Source of the DNA: Haemonchus contortus
Lineage: Eukaryota; Nematoda; Chromadorea; Rhabditida; Trichostrongylidae
Reading direction: 5' to 3'
NCBI GenBank assembly: GCA_000469685.2
Contig: LS997564.1
Location: 26,036,459 to 26,100,458 of the forward strand
Length of the DNA: 64,000 nt
Position numbers and translations under genes: made by a program. Shown here in pieces: positions 12,533 to 24,292 of this stretch (the stretch's first letter is position 1; each line of letters starts with the position of its first letter). A model generated the notes under the pieces. That model had not been told where the DNA came from and did not search any database. It saw only the letters and a program-made list of their open reading frames with translations.

Positions 12533-14739
12533 ACGACGAATAGCTTTTGTTAATGTAGAGAAACCAAGAAACACCAAAGACGAGGATGGATTTACTCTAA
12601 CTCAGCCGTCCATGCAAGGAATTCAATCCTCGACAGCAAGTCTATTATACTGAGCCATATTCGAATCCACAATGGACTACCACTTACTTCGATTATTAGC
12701 CAACATTTCCGAGAGCAAATAAAACGTCAACAAAGGAAATCTCATTAATTATAATAAAGTTTTGTTCCGCACGAATGATTTTCTTAATAAATGTACAATT
12801 AAGGTGAAGCAAAGTATGAATTTCAAGAAGCTGGTCCAATGAGATTCAAGGTTCAAGACAAATTCGACGGCTTTTTTTGCACTTTCACGGGAAGTCCTCT
12901 CTAAGAACTTGGGTGGAGTTAGCCAATCACTTTGACTTTTCCTTCCTTAATAAAAACAGCTAGCTCTGAAATGGGGCGAGTTCAACTCTCAGTAATGCTG
13001 GGTACACTTTTTCCAATTTTGCCCTCGAATCATTGTTAGGTGTCCTTCGTGGGAACATTTCTACAGTACCAAGATTAGTGACGTCTGCTTCGTTAAAGTT
13101 GCATTCTCAATGCATTGCTGAGTCGAAGCAACTCGTCATTTGCTCATGGAACCCCGCCAAGATCACCTCATTGTCAGTCTTATTTGGCTTTTCAGACGTT
13201 ATGAACTTTCATATGTTCCTCTTCTATCATGCAGCTCCTTTCTTATTAATATCGAGCTTTGCCAACGTTGTCGGGTCTGAGTTCGGAAAGAACTTGGAAT
13301 GTGGTCGCCTCACAGGCATCTGGGTCAAAAGCAGTTGAAGTGAAGGAGCTACGAAGTTGTGTCAGGTTCAACTCCCAAAGAATCTGTCACATTTAAGTTG
13401 ACCTTGAGCAAAAACGTTGAAACGTCAGCCCAATGAAATGTTGTAAAAGTCTCGGCTGGGCAGTTCAAGAAGATACAACTTGCAACTGGGTCATTCAATA
13501 TTTATGGGGATGTTTGTGTTTTACTTGTTCACCTGTGCAGACCGAAAATTTAACAGGGCTTTATTAGGCCTACTTTCGGTGGGTAACTTTTATGGCTTGT
13601 TCTACCCAAAAAGCCAGGCCGCATCAGTATGACAGCGATTCCTTCTGCTTTTACCAGTCCATCGAAGAGTGCTTGGGTAGCCCTTCACAGCACATTGTTC
13701 TTAATTCTGGGTTGTCTACGGTATTTTCGACACCCATCAGCGTCCCACAGGTTCCGATCTTTTCAAAGGCTCAAATGTTGTCATCTCCCTCTCTAAGGAG
13801 CTATCCAGCTTTGGCAACATTTAGGGTCGATTTAGGGTATGTGTTATTCATGAACAAATGTAGGGAGAGTGACGTGCCTAATCTTGAAGTCATTAGGGGA
13901 AAAAATTGCAGAAGGAAGCCTTTAAGAGCTATCCGTGAATGACCTTTGAAAGTAAGGTATTCTTTGACAAGTGCGCCCTCGTGAAAAGGATAAATAATTC
14001 AGGCACTTAGGACGGAAGGTGGCAAAAACAGTGAGTCTTCTTATTCCGAGAACTTACTATTTGAGTGACTGCAAACTCCCGCGTACCATGAGCCTTCCCT
14101 GATTCCCGACTTCCTCTTATTTAAGCTGGAAGAGGCGGGAAATTCCTCTGAAGTGAGTGTCTGACATTCCTAGGATCCTTTAGAGTTTTCCTTTACAAGT
14201 CACGCTATGTAGCACGAAGTGAACTTACTGGCTCCTCTCAGACTCTTCGGGGGATAGGCTTCAGTATGGGCTAATGTCGTATGACTAATATTGGATCAAC
14301 CTGTAATTTCGGAAACAGTTCTGCATTAACATTAGTAACGCTGGATTTTTCCCCAAATAAATGCTATTTCTGTTTTAATTTCTAGTTTGATTTAATTATG
14401 CAGTCATCCTAGCTGTACAGTATCCCGAAGGCGCTGTTATTCCTAACTCTGGTCTTGTGAGTAACAGTACCTGTAATCAGTGTTCCTGTTGCAGAGATCT
14501 ATCCATTATTATGAGAAATTGCTTTCAGGTGTAATTTCCTTTTGAGGCATACTCTTCATTTCTGTTTTGAATTAAATAGACGAGTCTGCAATCTCAGTTA
14601 GTGTTGCGCCGGCATCGTCCATAGGCATACTACATACACATCTCCCTTGTATTCTCTATATAATATATATTTTGAGTTTGCTTGACATGCACGATGAAAA
14701 CAGTTTTTGAGATTTTCCCTTGGACAAGCTCATGAGGAT

Positions 14740-14872
14740 AGGCATGGGACATTGTCGGGCCAAAAAACGGCCTAGGCAGGGCGTAACAATGGCACCAAAA
14801 CAATTTTGATCGCGTACACACCCAGAAGTAGCCGTTTCATGTAGACCTTTATCGACAATGTCCCATGCAACC
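14740..14872. repeat. 16-bp inverted repeat pair
   Basis: GCATGGGACATTGTCG near 14741 and its exact complement CGACAATGTCCCATGC near 14853, about 95 bp apart. Possible MITE ends. No target duplication identified. Confidence 0.6.
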
Positions 14873-14899
14873 TTGTGAATTCTGTACCAATCACAATGA

Positions 14900-15138
14900 A
14901 GAGTTACGACGCCAGAGAATAGTACGCTTGAGAGACACCCAGACGACTACAGACACATTATCCTCCGCAACCCAACCCCCTTTCTTTTTTACTTTTTTTG
15001 AGCCCTATATTTTCATATACTCGTCGATTTCCCCTCCTCTTCCACCATTTTTGCACATTCTGCCCTCTGAATTCAATTAATTTACCTAAACTGCCTTCCT
15101 CACGGATACCTCACAATTATCATGAACTGTATCTTTAA
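14900..15138. mobile_element. TTAA-type MITE fragment, right end
   Basis: Ends TTATCATGAACTGTATCTTTAA, a two-mismatch form of the family TIR with TTAA. The stretch GACTACAGACACATTATC and the following T/C-rich sequence match the copy at 2.75-2.9 kb. Left end not located. Confidence 0.5.
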
Positions 15139-15558
15139 TATTTTATGTCATTTTGACCCTTGTCGAATCAAGCAAACTTTCGATGGACCGTTTCTTTGCA
15201 CTTCATTCATTTTATTCTTAGGTGCTTCATCGATTTGCAGAAGTTTGATGTTCTATTTCAACAGCAGGCATTAATTTTGCAAGAAAAATTCAATTTCTTC
15301 CTAGTGAGTAGTATTAACTGGGCTCGAGAGGATAATAACCCAAGCCGAATGGAGCAAATGAGATGCCTGTTGCATGTGAGCCTCGTGTTCTCTTCCAGAA
15401 TCACTCACGGCTAGTGCAGGCCAGCTTTGATCTTGATAAATCCGACATACATAATAGGGCTCCCACAAGTTCTTTACAATAATCATTCAATGCTCCGTTT
15501 ATTCTCGTCTATGTCCACACTTATTAAGGAATCGGTGAGATTTCGTTCTATTTCAGGC

Positions 15559-18500
15559 ATGAAAGATCCAATGATATGTGCCGAGATGGAAAAAGTGCCA
15601 ACAGATCCTCTGTATATTTCAATATTTTCCTTCTACACACTTAGTTTTACTCTATCATTATTTATTACACCTGTTGTATGGTATCGTTTCTGTCGTCGTA
15701 CGGCATTCCATATCAATGTGAAGGTAAGGTTTTAAAGCTGAATAAGTACTCATGGTGATGTAAATGCTTGCATGGCAGATTCGTTTCCGATGCAAGAAAA
15801 GAGGATCTCAGAGGAAGTGCTGTTTTTTTCCCTAAACATCGACCACAAAGTAATTTTGGGAGTTAAACTTTTCCTGAGGAATGTCCATGATTATTGTTCC
15901 CACACACTTGTTAACCCTTTGACGACAATGGCTGCTTTCATAGTCCGCAGGCAGGCGCGCAGGCAGGCGCGCAGGCAGTGCTAGGGGGGAGGAGGGAGGC
16001 AGACAGTGTAAGGCAAGCAGTCCACGCCCCTTCGAGGGGTTGAAAACAAACAACCTTCGAAGGGGCGTGGACTGTTTGCCTTACACTGTCTGCCTCCCTC
16101 CTCCCCCTTAGCACTGCCTGCGCGCCTGCCTGCGCGCGCGCCTGCCTGCGCGCCTGCCTGCGGACTATGAAAGCAGCCAATGCGGATTTCGACTCTAGCG
16201 CGCACGTGGGACCACCCCTCCTTGCTTTCGCGCGCGATTGCCTCAAGAGAAAATCCCTTCAGTGGCTTACTAAATTTAGCAAGATTTCTAGTAAAATAGA
16301 GCACCAAGTTGTTATTATAACCATTATATATATCACTATATAAAATGGGCGGAGGTGGTGTAGTGGCAAGTGGCGCTCACATGTATATATGTATGTATAT
16401 GCATGTATGTATCACACGCACGGTCAGGGGGTTCGAATCCCGGATCGATGCCCGCCTAGGGCAACTAAGCCTTCCATCCCTCCGGGACTGGCGAGTTGGT
16501 ACCAGACTCGCCTTGGATGATAAAAGCACTGACTTGTACATCGGCTGGCCACCCCAAGTCGTTATATAGGTCACATACGCATTCAATAGCCACTACGATT
16601 CTGAATGGAAGTCGGATACGAGGGCGCATCCCTCAGACGGGACTGATTAACGCCAAAAACTTTAACTTTTTTATATCACTAAGGGTCAGGAATAGAGTTG
16701 GGGTTGGGAAGCAGTAGGGTAGGATTTTGGAATTAAGGTAAACAGCAGGAATTCATTATACAGTGCGTTTCACAAGTATAAGATCACCCTCGAACTTGGT
16801 ATTCACATGATAAGCAGCCAAACACATAACGTTCTGGCACCAAAATTAAATTCATCACCCTCAGTAACCCTATATACCTATTTTGGCTTGCTCAACTTTT
16901 ATATTAACGTTTATACAGATTACTTCTGATTTTTTTGCCATTTCATAAGTGTAGGACCGCCCCCGACGGTACGAAGGTTTTGAAATCTAGTGGAGCGGAA
17001 TTGCACTTAGAGGGATCTCTATAGGGGAATGTCGTAAACATATTTGGAAGCAATATGCACATTGCCTCGCGAGGTCAATCGAAATTTTCGTTATAAAGGG
17101 TTCATTACCAGGACAATTAGGGTAAGAGTCGTGAAATCCCTCAGCTCCTTTCAAACATTATTATATTTCAAGGCTACAGAGCCCCATGAGGAGAGGATGC
17201 CCAGGCAAGCTAACCGCGAACTAGGAGAGGGAGAATGCTAAGAGCTATTTCAAACGGAACTTGTCGTTGAACCAAGTTCGATCGGAGTTGGGTCCCTTGG
17301 TGTCGAAAACCACTGTACGGAGCCGTGAAAAGGAGCAGCAACATTGTCAGGGCAATAATGAAAAGGGCTCCGAGGCTTACCGACCACTACAGAAAGGCAC
17401 GACTTGAGTTCGCGAAGTTGAGTTTGGGATGAGATCGTACGAAGGTCAACCTGTATTACCGATTTTCGTTCAGGTCGTATTTTCTGATGAAATGAAAGTT
17501 AGTTTGAAAAGTTCCGATGGTTACAACTACTAGCCATGACTTATGAAAAGAGCTGATCAACTCTAGTCGTTGCAATTTTGTAGGAGGGAGTGTCATGGTA
17601 CGGGGTGCACACTGCAAAGATGTCGGACTCGAGCTTGCTCTCGCAACCTCTGAAATCTTACAATGGCACGTGGTGCCATTTCGGCACGACGTTGTCCCAA
17701 CTACGTTTTTCAACAGGACAGCACTACGATCCACGTTAGTCATTCCACGGAAGAATTGTTCCTTTCCAAGGTTTCGAAGTTCTGACATGGCCAGCTTGTA
17801 TCCCCGACCTGAACCCGATGAAAACTCTGTGGGGTATCATTGTAAAAACGATTTATGCAAACATCCTCTGTTCCGGACGGTGGAAGAGCTCAAGCAGGAA
17901 GTACTTGAATCATGGAATGAAATCTCTGACGAGGTCTTTCGAACCTCTTTTCGAGTATGCCATATGAGCTATTCGGTTTTGGGCTTATCTGTTCGGTTGC
18001 TTCTCCTGTGAACACCAAATTTGAGGGTGATCTTATACATATGAAACGCACTGTATAGCATAACAATCAAAGTCCTCGAGGATCAATTTCTTCTTTGCGA
18101 CTGCCATATTGAGAAAGTGAAAACACTACAGGCCTCCAGGGCGTCCACAAACCTTGCAAAAGTACCGAACTCCTTTATGTTTACCTCATTGACTATATAA
18201 ATAAGCTTCTAGAAAACATTCATGTGGATCATGTCGACTATGAATACTATGAAGTTTGTTAATTAATATGAAAATAATGAACAAGTTTCAAATGTGGTAG
18301 GAGAAAAGAAATTATGGAGGCACCCAACACCGGGTGCTATTGTCGTCAGAGAGTTGATCAGGAATTCAAAAATGAGAGCTTAACGTTTCCAAAGTTATTT
18401 GGAAATGACATGCGTGCCTTTTTTTGAAAGCTTCTTCAGGGTCACCTCTGGGAATGCACTTTCAGCAGCATAGTAGATGATCTATTTTTTCGTAGACTAT

Positions 18501-21500
18501 CCAGTGTATCATAAATGAGCTCAGATCACGCAAGGGAATGCAACTGCTGTTCTTGACGAAATCATTTTGAAACCACAACAGCACTGTGGAAATGGGTTTT
18601 TTGTTCGTTATGGCTCAGATCACTAATAGGAAAGCCTAATTGAACCATCGCTTTATAGGCACAGTTCAAGAGAGTTCCAGACGAGTAATTGAAGTGACTG
18701 TCCAAAATACAGCAAAACAAGAAGAGGACGCGAAAATTGGCGTTTGAGAAAAAGTAAAATCAGGGGTATGACGGGAATGATACGGAAAAAGCTGTAGGAA
18801 GGGGTATTTTGTAAAGGTGTTCGAACGCGCCCGCCATTACGTACATCATTGCAACACGCTGCCTGCTTGCAAGGTTGAGTTCGGGTGGAAATGGTGCGAC
18901 CTCTACAGCTTTCGCAACGCTTAACAGCTCGTCCCCTTGGGTGTCACAGTCGGTTTTGGGAGCCCTCACTACGTCCTATCTTCGCCCTTTCAACCCGACA
19001 GCGTCCCTTAGGATCCTTGGAGGTCACAGGATCATCCTAGAGAGAAATCTCAGAAGTCATTTTTGACGTGAACAATGCTATAAGTCTGAAAAGCGCTTCT
19101 AGTTTGAAGGTAACCTTTGATCTGTCACGCTTTTCAAATTTGAAACACAGCTACCTCGTGCCATTTCAGATCCTCATCTCAGTTCTCTTTATTTTTGGTA
19201 TCATATCTAGTGCATTCGGACTAATCAACTATGTAAGTTTAACCATTGAACAGTTTGCAACCTCTTCTTTTGTTGACCGTCATTCACGATGGTTTCCTAA
19301 CCCTAGTATTTCAAAAACATATCTACATGTCTTCGTACGACTCTCTCGTTTCAGCTATTTCACATGTACCATTTTGTTTTCCCGAGCAATCCATGTTCAA
19401 GAATATTTTATGCATCGGAATGTGCGTGGTCCTTCTATTCGCTTACGTGCTGCATTTTCGGGTTCATGCTAGCTCAGGTGAATTTTATAATCTTCCTCAT
19501 GGACTTGGTACGCGACTCAAGCATATATTTTCAATGTTCAATGGTTAGTGGAGTATGTATAGTGTGGTTTTCGAACAAAGAGAACAAAAAAAGCGTGCTC
19601 GGTAAAGTTGGTATGGACTTCAGTTGAGAATTACATGTCCGCCTTCTTGGAAGCATCCTCTAATGGGCACAGGGAGGAAGTCTTCGGCTATCGTGGAGCC
19701 TCGCGTCTGATAAAGTGAAAAAAGAGAGGGGGTCGACAGTTATGAGGGTAGCCGTTACGACGGCTCGTGACGACAAAAACAGGCAGCGAACGAGTGACGA
19801 ATGACCACCACTACCGTTTCCGGGTCGCCAAAATATGGGTTGAAGCCTTTGTGCCATCAATAATGTCACCGCATAAGTAGAAGTCCTAAGTCGACAATAA
19901 TTAGCCGAGTTTGACCCTAGCTATGTAATTGCCCAGTGCAAATGGACACTTGCGACGGAACTTTGCTTCGTTCGGGTTCGTACGCTATGAACTGCACTGC
20001 AAGTTGATGTGTATTGGTTCTTGTACCCTAGAGCTCGCCTACCCGCCTCGTATTGGCAGCGTGTAGGGTAGGGATAAGATATGAATGCTTAGTTGACGGC
20101 GAGGGTAGCTAGCGCGGAACCTTTGTGCCGTGTTTGCCCGCGACTTTGGAAATTCTGCTACAGAATCCACCATTCAAACTCATTCCATTCCAACTCAGTC
20201 GATTCCAACATTTATCATTGAGGAGCGCGCCAGCGATGCAGTAGTTTCACAAGTGATTGGTCACTCTCCCACTCCTCAACTTTCTTCTTCATCAACTACA
20301 TAGATCAACGTCATCAAAGCGGAGTTGAGTCTTTCATAGCCCTAATTGAACACGTTGACGTTGAACATCGGACTTAACGATTGCCGCGTCCGTCAAGCCG
20401 GATGAGCATTTGAAACCCGTGATCAAGCATCTTCTTCTAAGACATTTGCTTAAGTATGAAGGAAAAACAGCGATTATAGAGTCTGCCATTGCCCACAGAT
20501 TTCTCCTTAAACTGCTATTTTCAGGCTTCTCTCACAATTGAACGTTTAATAGCTACATATAGACTTCGTACTTACGAAAAAGGTCATCAATATCTTGGAC
20601 CTATTATGGCGACTATTGTGGTAGGTGTTCATAACATAAAGTAGTAAAGATGAAAATAAATGAGGACAATTCAAGAACCAGACTTTGCAGTCAAAGTATG
20701 TACAGGGTGGCCCAAAGATGTTGCTAACTGGCAAAAACAATTTATTTTTCTAAATACTTAACCAAAAGCAGTCAGACTTGAGAGTTGAAAAGTCAGATTA
20801 AAATTGAGAGTGATCGCTCGATGGGCCTCCTTTGGCCTTCACAACAGCTTTCAGACGCCTAGGGTGCGCGTCGAAAACGTACCGCAGGCATTTGTTTCAC
20901 CCGACGCTTCTTCAGAGCCGACATGAGCAAGTCGATGCTTCTCTGGCGAGTGTCATGTTCATTGTGTTCATGTCAGTTCATGTTCTGTGCTCGAGCACCG
21001 GCCACACCGACAGTAGTCCAATGGGTTGAGGTTGGGGGAGTCGGAGGCCATTCATTAACAGAGGTGAAGGGTGGCAGCTTGGCCGTGCAGCTGCTAGCCT
21101 TCATTCCAAGTCTGGACCGTGCGTGACTTGTGTGCGGGCCAGCTTTTGCTGGAAGCCCAGTGCTCGTTCTTGAAGTGCGCCTGGCTCCGAGGCAGTAGCT
21201 TGTTCAACAATATGCGATCTTCACGCCAGAATCGACGAAGTTGAACGGAATTCTCATGCTAGCGCACAGTCTGGTCCATAGCATCACCAAGAAGACGGTC
21301 ACCAGGTGCTACCCAGCAGCGGCATTTTGCCAGCCAGACGCCTTTATTCTTCTCTGTAAGGCCATGGTTCTTCTGATCTTAAGAGGATGGAGCCCATGGT
21401 GGTGATCTATCGAACTTCCGATGGATTCTTGCGAGATATTGAGCTGCTTGGCCATTTTTCGCATGCTGAGACGAGGATTGGCTGCTTTCATGATCCGCCG

Positions 21501-24292
21501 GCCGGCATGCTGGCGTGCCACGAGACAGTGCTAGGGGGGAGGAGGGCGGCAGACGGTCGGTCAGCCCCTCGAAGGGCTGTAAACAAGGAGAGACAAAATC
21601 AAAAACCATTTGTACAAGCCCCTGGTTGTTTGGTTTTTGATGTTGTTCTTCTTTGTTTTCATCGCTTCGACCGACCGTCTGCCTCCCTCCTCCCCCCTAG
21701 CAGTGCCTCGTGGCACGACGGCCGGACGGCGGACTATGAAAGCAGCCATTCCTGTCGATGCGCTTTTTGTCCGCTCTTCATTGTGCAGAGGTTGCTGCGT
21801 TGCGGGGTCTTCTAGATGGAAGAAGGTCGTCAGTCGTGCTAGCCCTAGTCCTATAGACGGCCTGGCGGCAAGCGGAGAGTTTCCTCGCGATGAGGGATGG
21901 GGTGTCGCCAGCATCGCGTAAGTGCACAATGGCGTAACACATAGGATTAGCGCGTACTACTATCTTGTTTTAACAAGTCGGTTTTTGATGAAATTCAGTG
22001 ATAATGATAAATCCATATCACGCTACAACAATTACAACTCAGTTTTACAGTTCAGCGAGTTCTATATGTAATACTATACCCTGCAGTTATAGCTGTGAGC
22101 ATGATTCCCTGCACCCTTTTCTGGTGGAAGGGAGAGTTGTGCACGGATTTAGCTGAGCTCTTAACTTACTGAGTACTGCAATCTTAGATAGCTTATTAGA
22201 GACATATTTGTCAAATAACTCATCGCCATTCTTGTAGTAGTGGACCAACGCTCAGAGCCTATATGTATTGCTGCTAAGATACTGTAGACCTCTTCCTGAA
22301 CATCCATCTGAACTTACTACACTTGATGCCAATCTCCCAAAACTTGTAGGTGGATTCAGACCGAAATTCTCGGGAATTCTGTAGTCCTAAAGAATCTTGA
22401 CGTCAGTAAATACCGTGTTTGCACGCGGCCCGTTTCCTTTCAAAATTGTAGTGGTCTTTTGAACGTGTATGTAAAATACAATGCCAGGTCAGTGCTTTTA
22501 TCCTCAGAGGTAAGTTTGGTAATATCAGGAACAAAGGGATGGCAGGCTTAACTGTAAAAGATATTGATATTGATGCTGTGTTTGATCCTCGGACAACGCA
22601 TGTGACAGTGCATCACTTGTCACTATACGTACCACCTCCTCGAGTTCTATGTTGCTTGCTGAATATGGAGCGCTTATAGTTGATTTCAGGTGGTTTCTGC
22701 AATTTGCTGTGTCGTATGGGGTCTTGCTGAAATGGACCCCAAAGAGTTGCAGTACCAGTGTGGTGGTGTACCGGTTTCAACAAAATCTCGAGTGGTTTCT
22801 ATGTATAAAATTATGTTGCTAGTTGATGTTCTTGCTATCATGGCTTTCGGACTTTGTTATTGCTACAACAGGAGAACTCTCAAGTGCGGGTATGTTTGAT
22901 TGACCTGTTCCCCCGTTTTTTTCCAACTTCCACGGAATACAGCTTTTTAGGAGATACGAGCTTTCGGTCCGATATCAAGTTTATGAAAATCTGAGAGCTA
23001 TACGGATTTTCGTGCCAGTAGTCACTGCTCACTTCATCATCTTCGGACTTTTTCTGATGGGTTCTATAATTATACGTGAATTCCGGGCCAGTTTAACGCC
23101 GAAAGCCTACGGTATCGGACTTCTTGCTTTATATGTAAGTTAAGTTATTCATCGAACAGCGGCTTTCACTCAAAGTACGAAGGAGTGATGAGTAAAAAGG
23201 GAGAAAGTTCTCAATTTTGACTTCTGCTGCTTTGTGTGGTTGTCCGCCCTCTAAAAGGCAGCTATTCTGGAGGCTTTTATTGTCCTAAATGTCTTTTCGA
23301 TAGAGTGCATTTCGGTGCGAGTTAATGGCACAGTTCACGATGATTATTTTAAAAAAAAACCTAGTTCAAGTGAAATAGCAGTTGTAGAAGCAATTGTGCA
23401 GAATAGTGCAAAGATGGTGACGAGAGCGCGACATTCGGCGGCGCTCAAGGGGTATAATACTCCTAGAAAATTGCAAAGGAAAGGGTTTTACTGTGTGTGA
23501 CTACTCGGGAAATGCCATGGAAGCGCAGTTGACGAGATGTCAGCTGTGCGCAATTCCATACAGTGTCAGTTACAGCATGTAAAAAGTGCCGAAAAACCGT
23601 TCATTGACGGTATTGCTCTTATCCCTTACACTTTCGACCCCGCTTGTCCTCACCTTCTTAATGGCTTGTATGCCATAGGTCATGTTGTTCTCTGCTACTG
23701 TGCCATTCTATTGCTATGTTGCTGTCGTTAATCTTTTATTATGCTGCACAATGTGTTGCTTTATTTGAAGAGCTCTTCGAGGTTTCAGCAAGGGTACTTT
23801 ATTAAGAATGGTGCAGCTTCCGTAAGGTTTTTAGAACACGATCACCTCCGGGGGTGGCATACGCTGAATACAATTTATATTACGCTCTTTCTAGGCAGTT
23901 TTAGACCCGCAACGGTTCATGTGCTAATTCTGAAGATCCCAGATTCTCATGATTACTTTTCTGCTGTGAACTGTGCCTTTAACCTGATTGTAATCTAAGG
24001 ACGAAAAAGTTGCTTAAAGAGTAGCAAGCTCAAGTTTCAGCTGAATTACTTTCTCATATCATTGGCTATCATGTGATCAAGAAATGCAACTACTGCTGTC
24101 TATCAATGACGTCCTTCTTTCCAGATCATCCCATTTTATATACTCACTATGTGCACTTTACTTTTCGTGATCCTACGGAAAGAATCGAACCGAGTTACGT
24201 CGTTCCAAGCAGCTATTGCTGAAAAACAGAATGAAAAGGAACAGCAGGCGGAAACGTATTTCCGTTCCCTCCGGCATCAATGGGGAACCTAG
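15559..24292 (+). CDS. Srab-like seven-transmembrane chemoreceptor, seven exons
   Basis: Likely G-protein-coupled chemosensory receptor in the plasma membrane of sensory neurons (family knowledge). Exons I infer: 15559-15723, 19170-19232, 19355-19507, 20525-20620, 22690-22889, 22951-23134, 24125-24292. They sum to 1029 nt (342 residues plus TAG) and all phases agree. Exon 1 has the extracellular C-x2-M start, TM1 and FHINVK. Exon 2 continues with TM2 (ILISVLFIFGII). Exon 3 holds a PC...C region and TM3. Exon 4 carries SLTIERLIATYRLRTYEKG, the post-TM3 signature. Exon 5 has TM4, a loop Cys and TM5. Exon 6 has LSVRYQVYENLRAIRIF before TM6. Exon 7 has TM7 and a charged tail ending YFRSLRHQWGT. 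Length suits Srab (about 340). Acceptor TTTCAG|GC lies directly before the ATG, suggesting SL trans-splicing. Introns 1, 3 and 4 are transposon-rich. Sra or Srb membership cannot be excluded without alignment. Confidence 0.9.
15930..16178. mobile_element. Hairpin MITE copy 1, srab intron 1
   Basis: Near-complete 249-bp palindrome. Ends are GGCTGCTTTCATAGTCCGCA and its complement ending ACTATGAAAGCAGCC. Arms carry GGCAGGCGCGCA repeats, a purine block (GGGGGGAGGAGGGAGGCAGA) and a core CCACGCCCCTTCGAGGGG. Flanked by AAT on both sides (15927-15929, 16179-16181). No coding capacity. Confidence 0.9.
16345..16672 (+). mobile_element. SINE-A copy, srab intron 1
   Basis: Starts GGCGGAGGTGGTGTAGTGGC; exact A box TGGTGTAGTGG and B box GGTTCGAATCC. 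The acceptor-like ends GGCGGA and TGCCCGCC partly pair. A short TATG/CATG microsatellite (16380-16412) sits in the anticodon-arm region. Confidence 0.88.
16761..18053 (+). mobile_element. Degenerate Tc1-like transposon in srab intron 1
   Basis: Inverted ends CAGTGCGTTTCACAAGTATAAG... and ...TTATACATATGAAACGCACTG, about 35 bp, with TA on each side (16759-16760, 18054-18055). Total 1293 bp. The plus strand yields a broken transposase C-terminal half: FQQDS..., then WP..CIPDLNPMKTLWGIIVK near 17790-17850, and TVEELKQEVLESWNEI near 17880-17925. This is the DLNPxExLW catalytic region of Tc1/Tc3-type enzymes. Frames shift several times, so it is a pseudogene. Confidence 0.85.
20703..21900 (-). mobile_element. 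Degenerate mariner/Tc1 element, srab intron 4
   Basis: Starts CAGGGTGGCCCAAAGATG after TA (20701-20702). Minus-strand fragments in transposase order: D.PRSGRPRN-like and KKRIDRN (21750-21830), NPRLSMRKMAKQLNIS helix-turn-helix (21430-21475), then DHHHGLHPLKIRR, LNPLDYC (21010-21036) and RRLKAVVKAKGGP (20830-20870). Many frame breaks. No second inverted end was found, so the right boundary is open. A hairpin MITE is inserted at 21480-21747. Confidence 0.75.
21480..21747. mobile_element. Hairpin MITE copy 2, inside a mariner
   Basis: 268 bp. Ends are GGCTGCTTTCATGATCCGCC and ...GGCGGACTATGAAAGCAGCC. It has the same purine block as copy 1 (GGGGGGAGGAGGGCGGCAGA) and the same GCCCCTCGAAGGGC core, but a different loop. 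It is flanked by ATT (21477-21479, 21748-21750). Removing it with one ATT rejoins the mariner reading KKRIDRNPRLSM in frame, which confirms both ends. Confidence 0.92.
22478..22640 (-). mobile_element. SINE-A fragment, srab intron 4
   Basis: Decayed minus-strand piece containing GTCAGTGCTTTTATCCTCAG and a head region resembling the complement of the tRNA-like start. Diverged from the others. Confidence 0.45.
23322..23982. mobile_element. TTAA-flanked MITE, srab intron 6
   Basis: TTAA (23322-23325), then TGGCACAGTTCACGATGA; right end GTGAACTGTGCCTTTAA with TTAA at 23979-23982. Same family as 443-1114. It carries a partial SINE-B on the minus strand at about 23610-23740. It lies between exons 6 and 7 of the chemoreceptor. 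Confidence 0.7.

Larger units (their letters stand above)
8511..15558. other. Gene-poor stretch upstream of the chemoreceptor
   Basis: Besides the repeats and orphan frames listed separately (9.36, 10.43, 11.47, 12.23, 14.74 and 14.9 kb) I see no supported exon. The promoter of the chemoreceptor should lie near its end, but no clear motif was found. Confidence 0.4.

Noticed and set aside
15160..15414. Possible extra 5' exon of the receptor
   Set aside because: It has no signal peptide or receptor motif, and exon 1 already starts with a family-like N-terminus at its own ATG.
15941..16160. CRISPR-like array from the repeated GGCAGGCGCGCA units
   Set aside because: Nuclear eukaryotic DNA. The units are contiguous and belong to a hairpin MITE.
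19254..19472. Alternative third exon of the receptor starting after CAG at 19253
   Set aside because: It reads FATSSFVDRH... to a stop, lacks a membrane helix and breaks the family pattern. The acceptor at 19354 keeps phase 0 and gives the PC...C and TM3 region.
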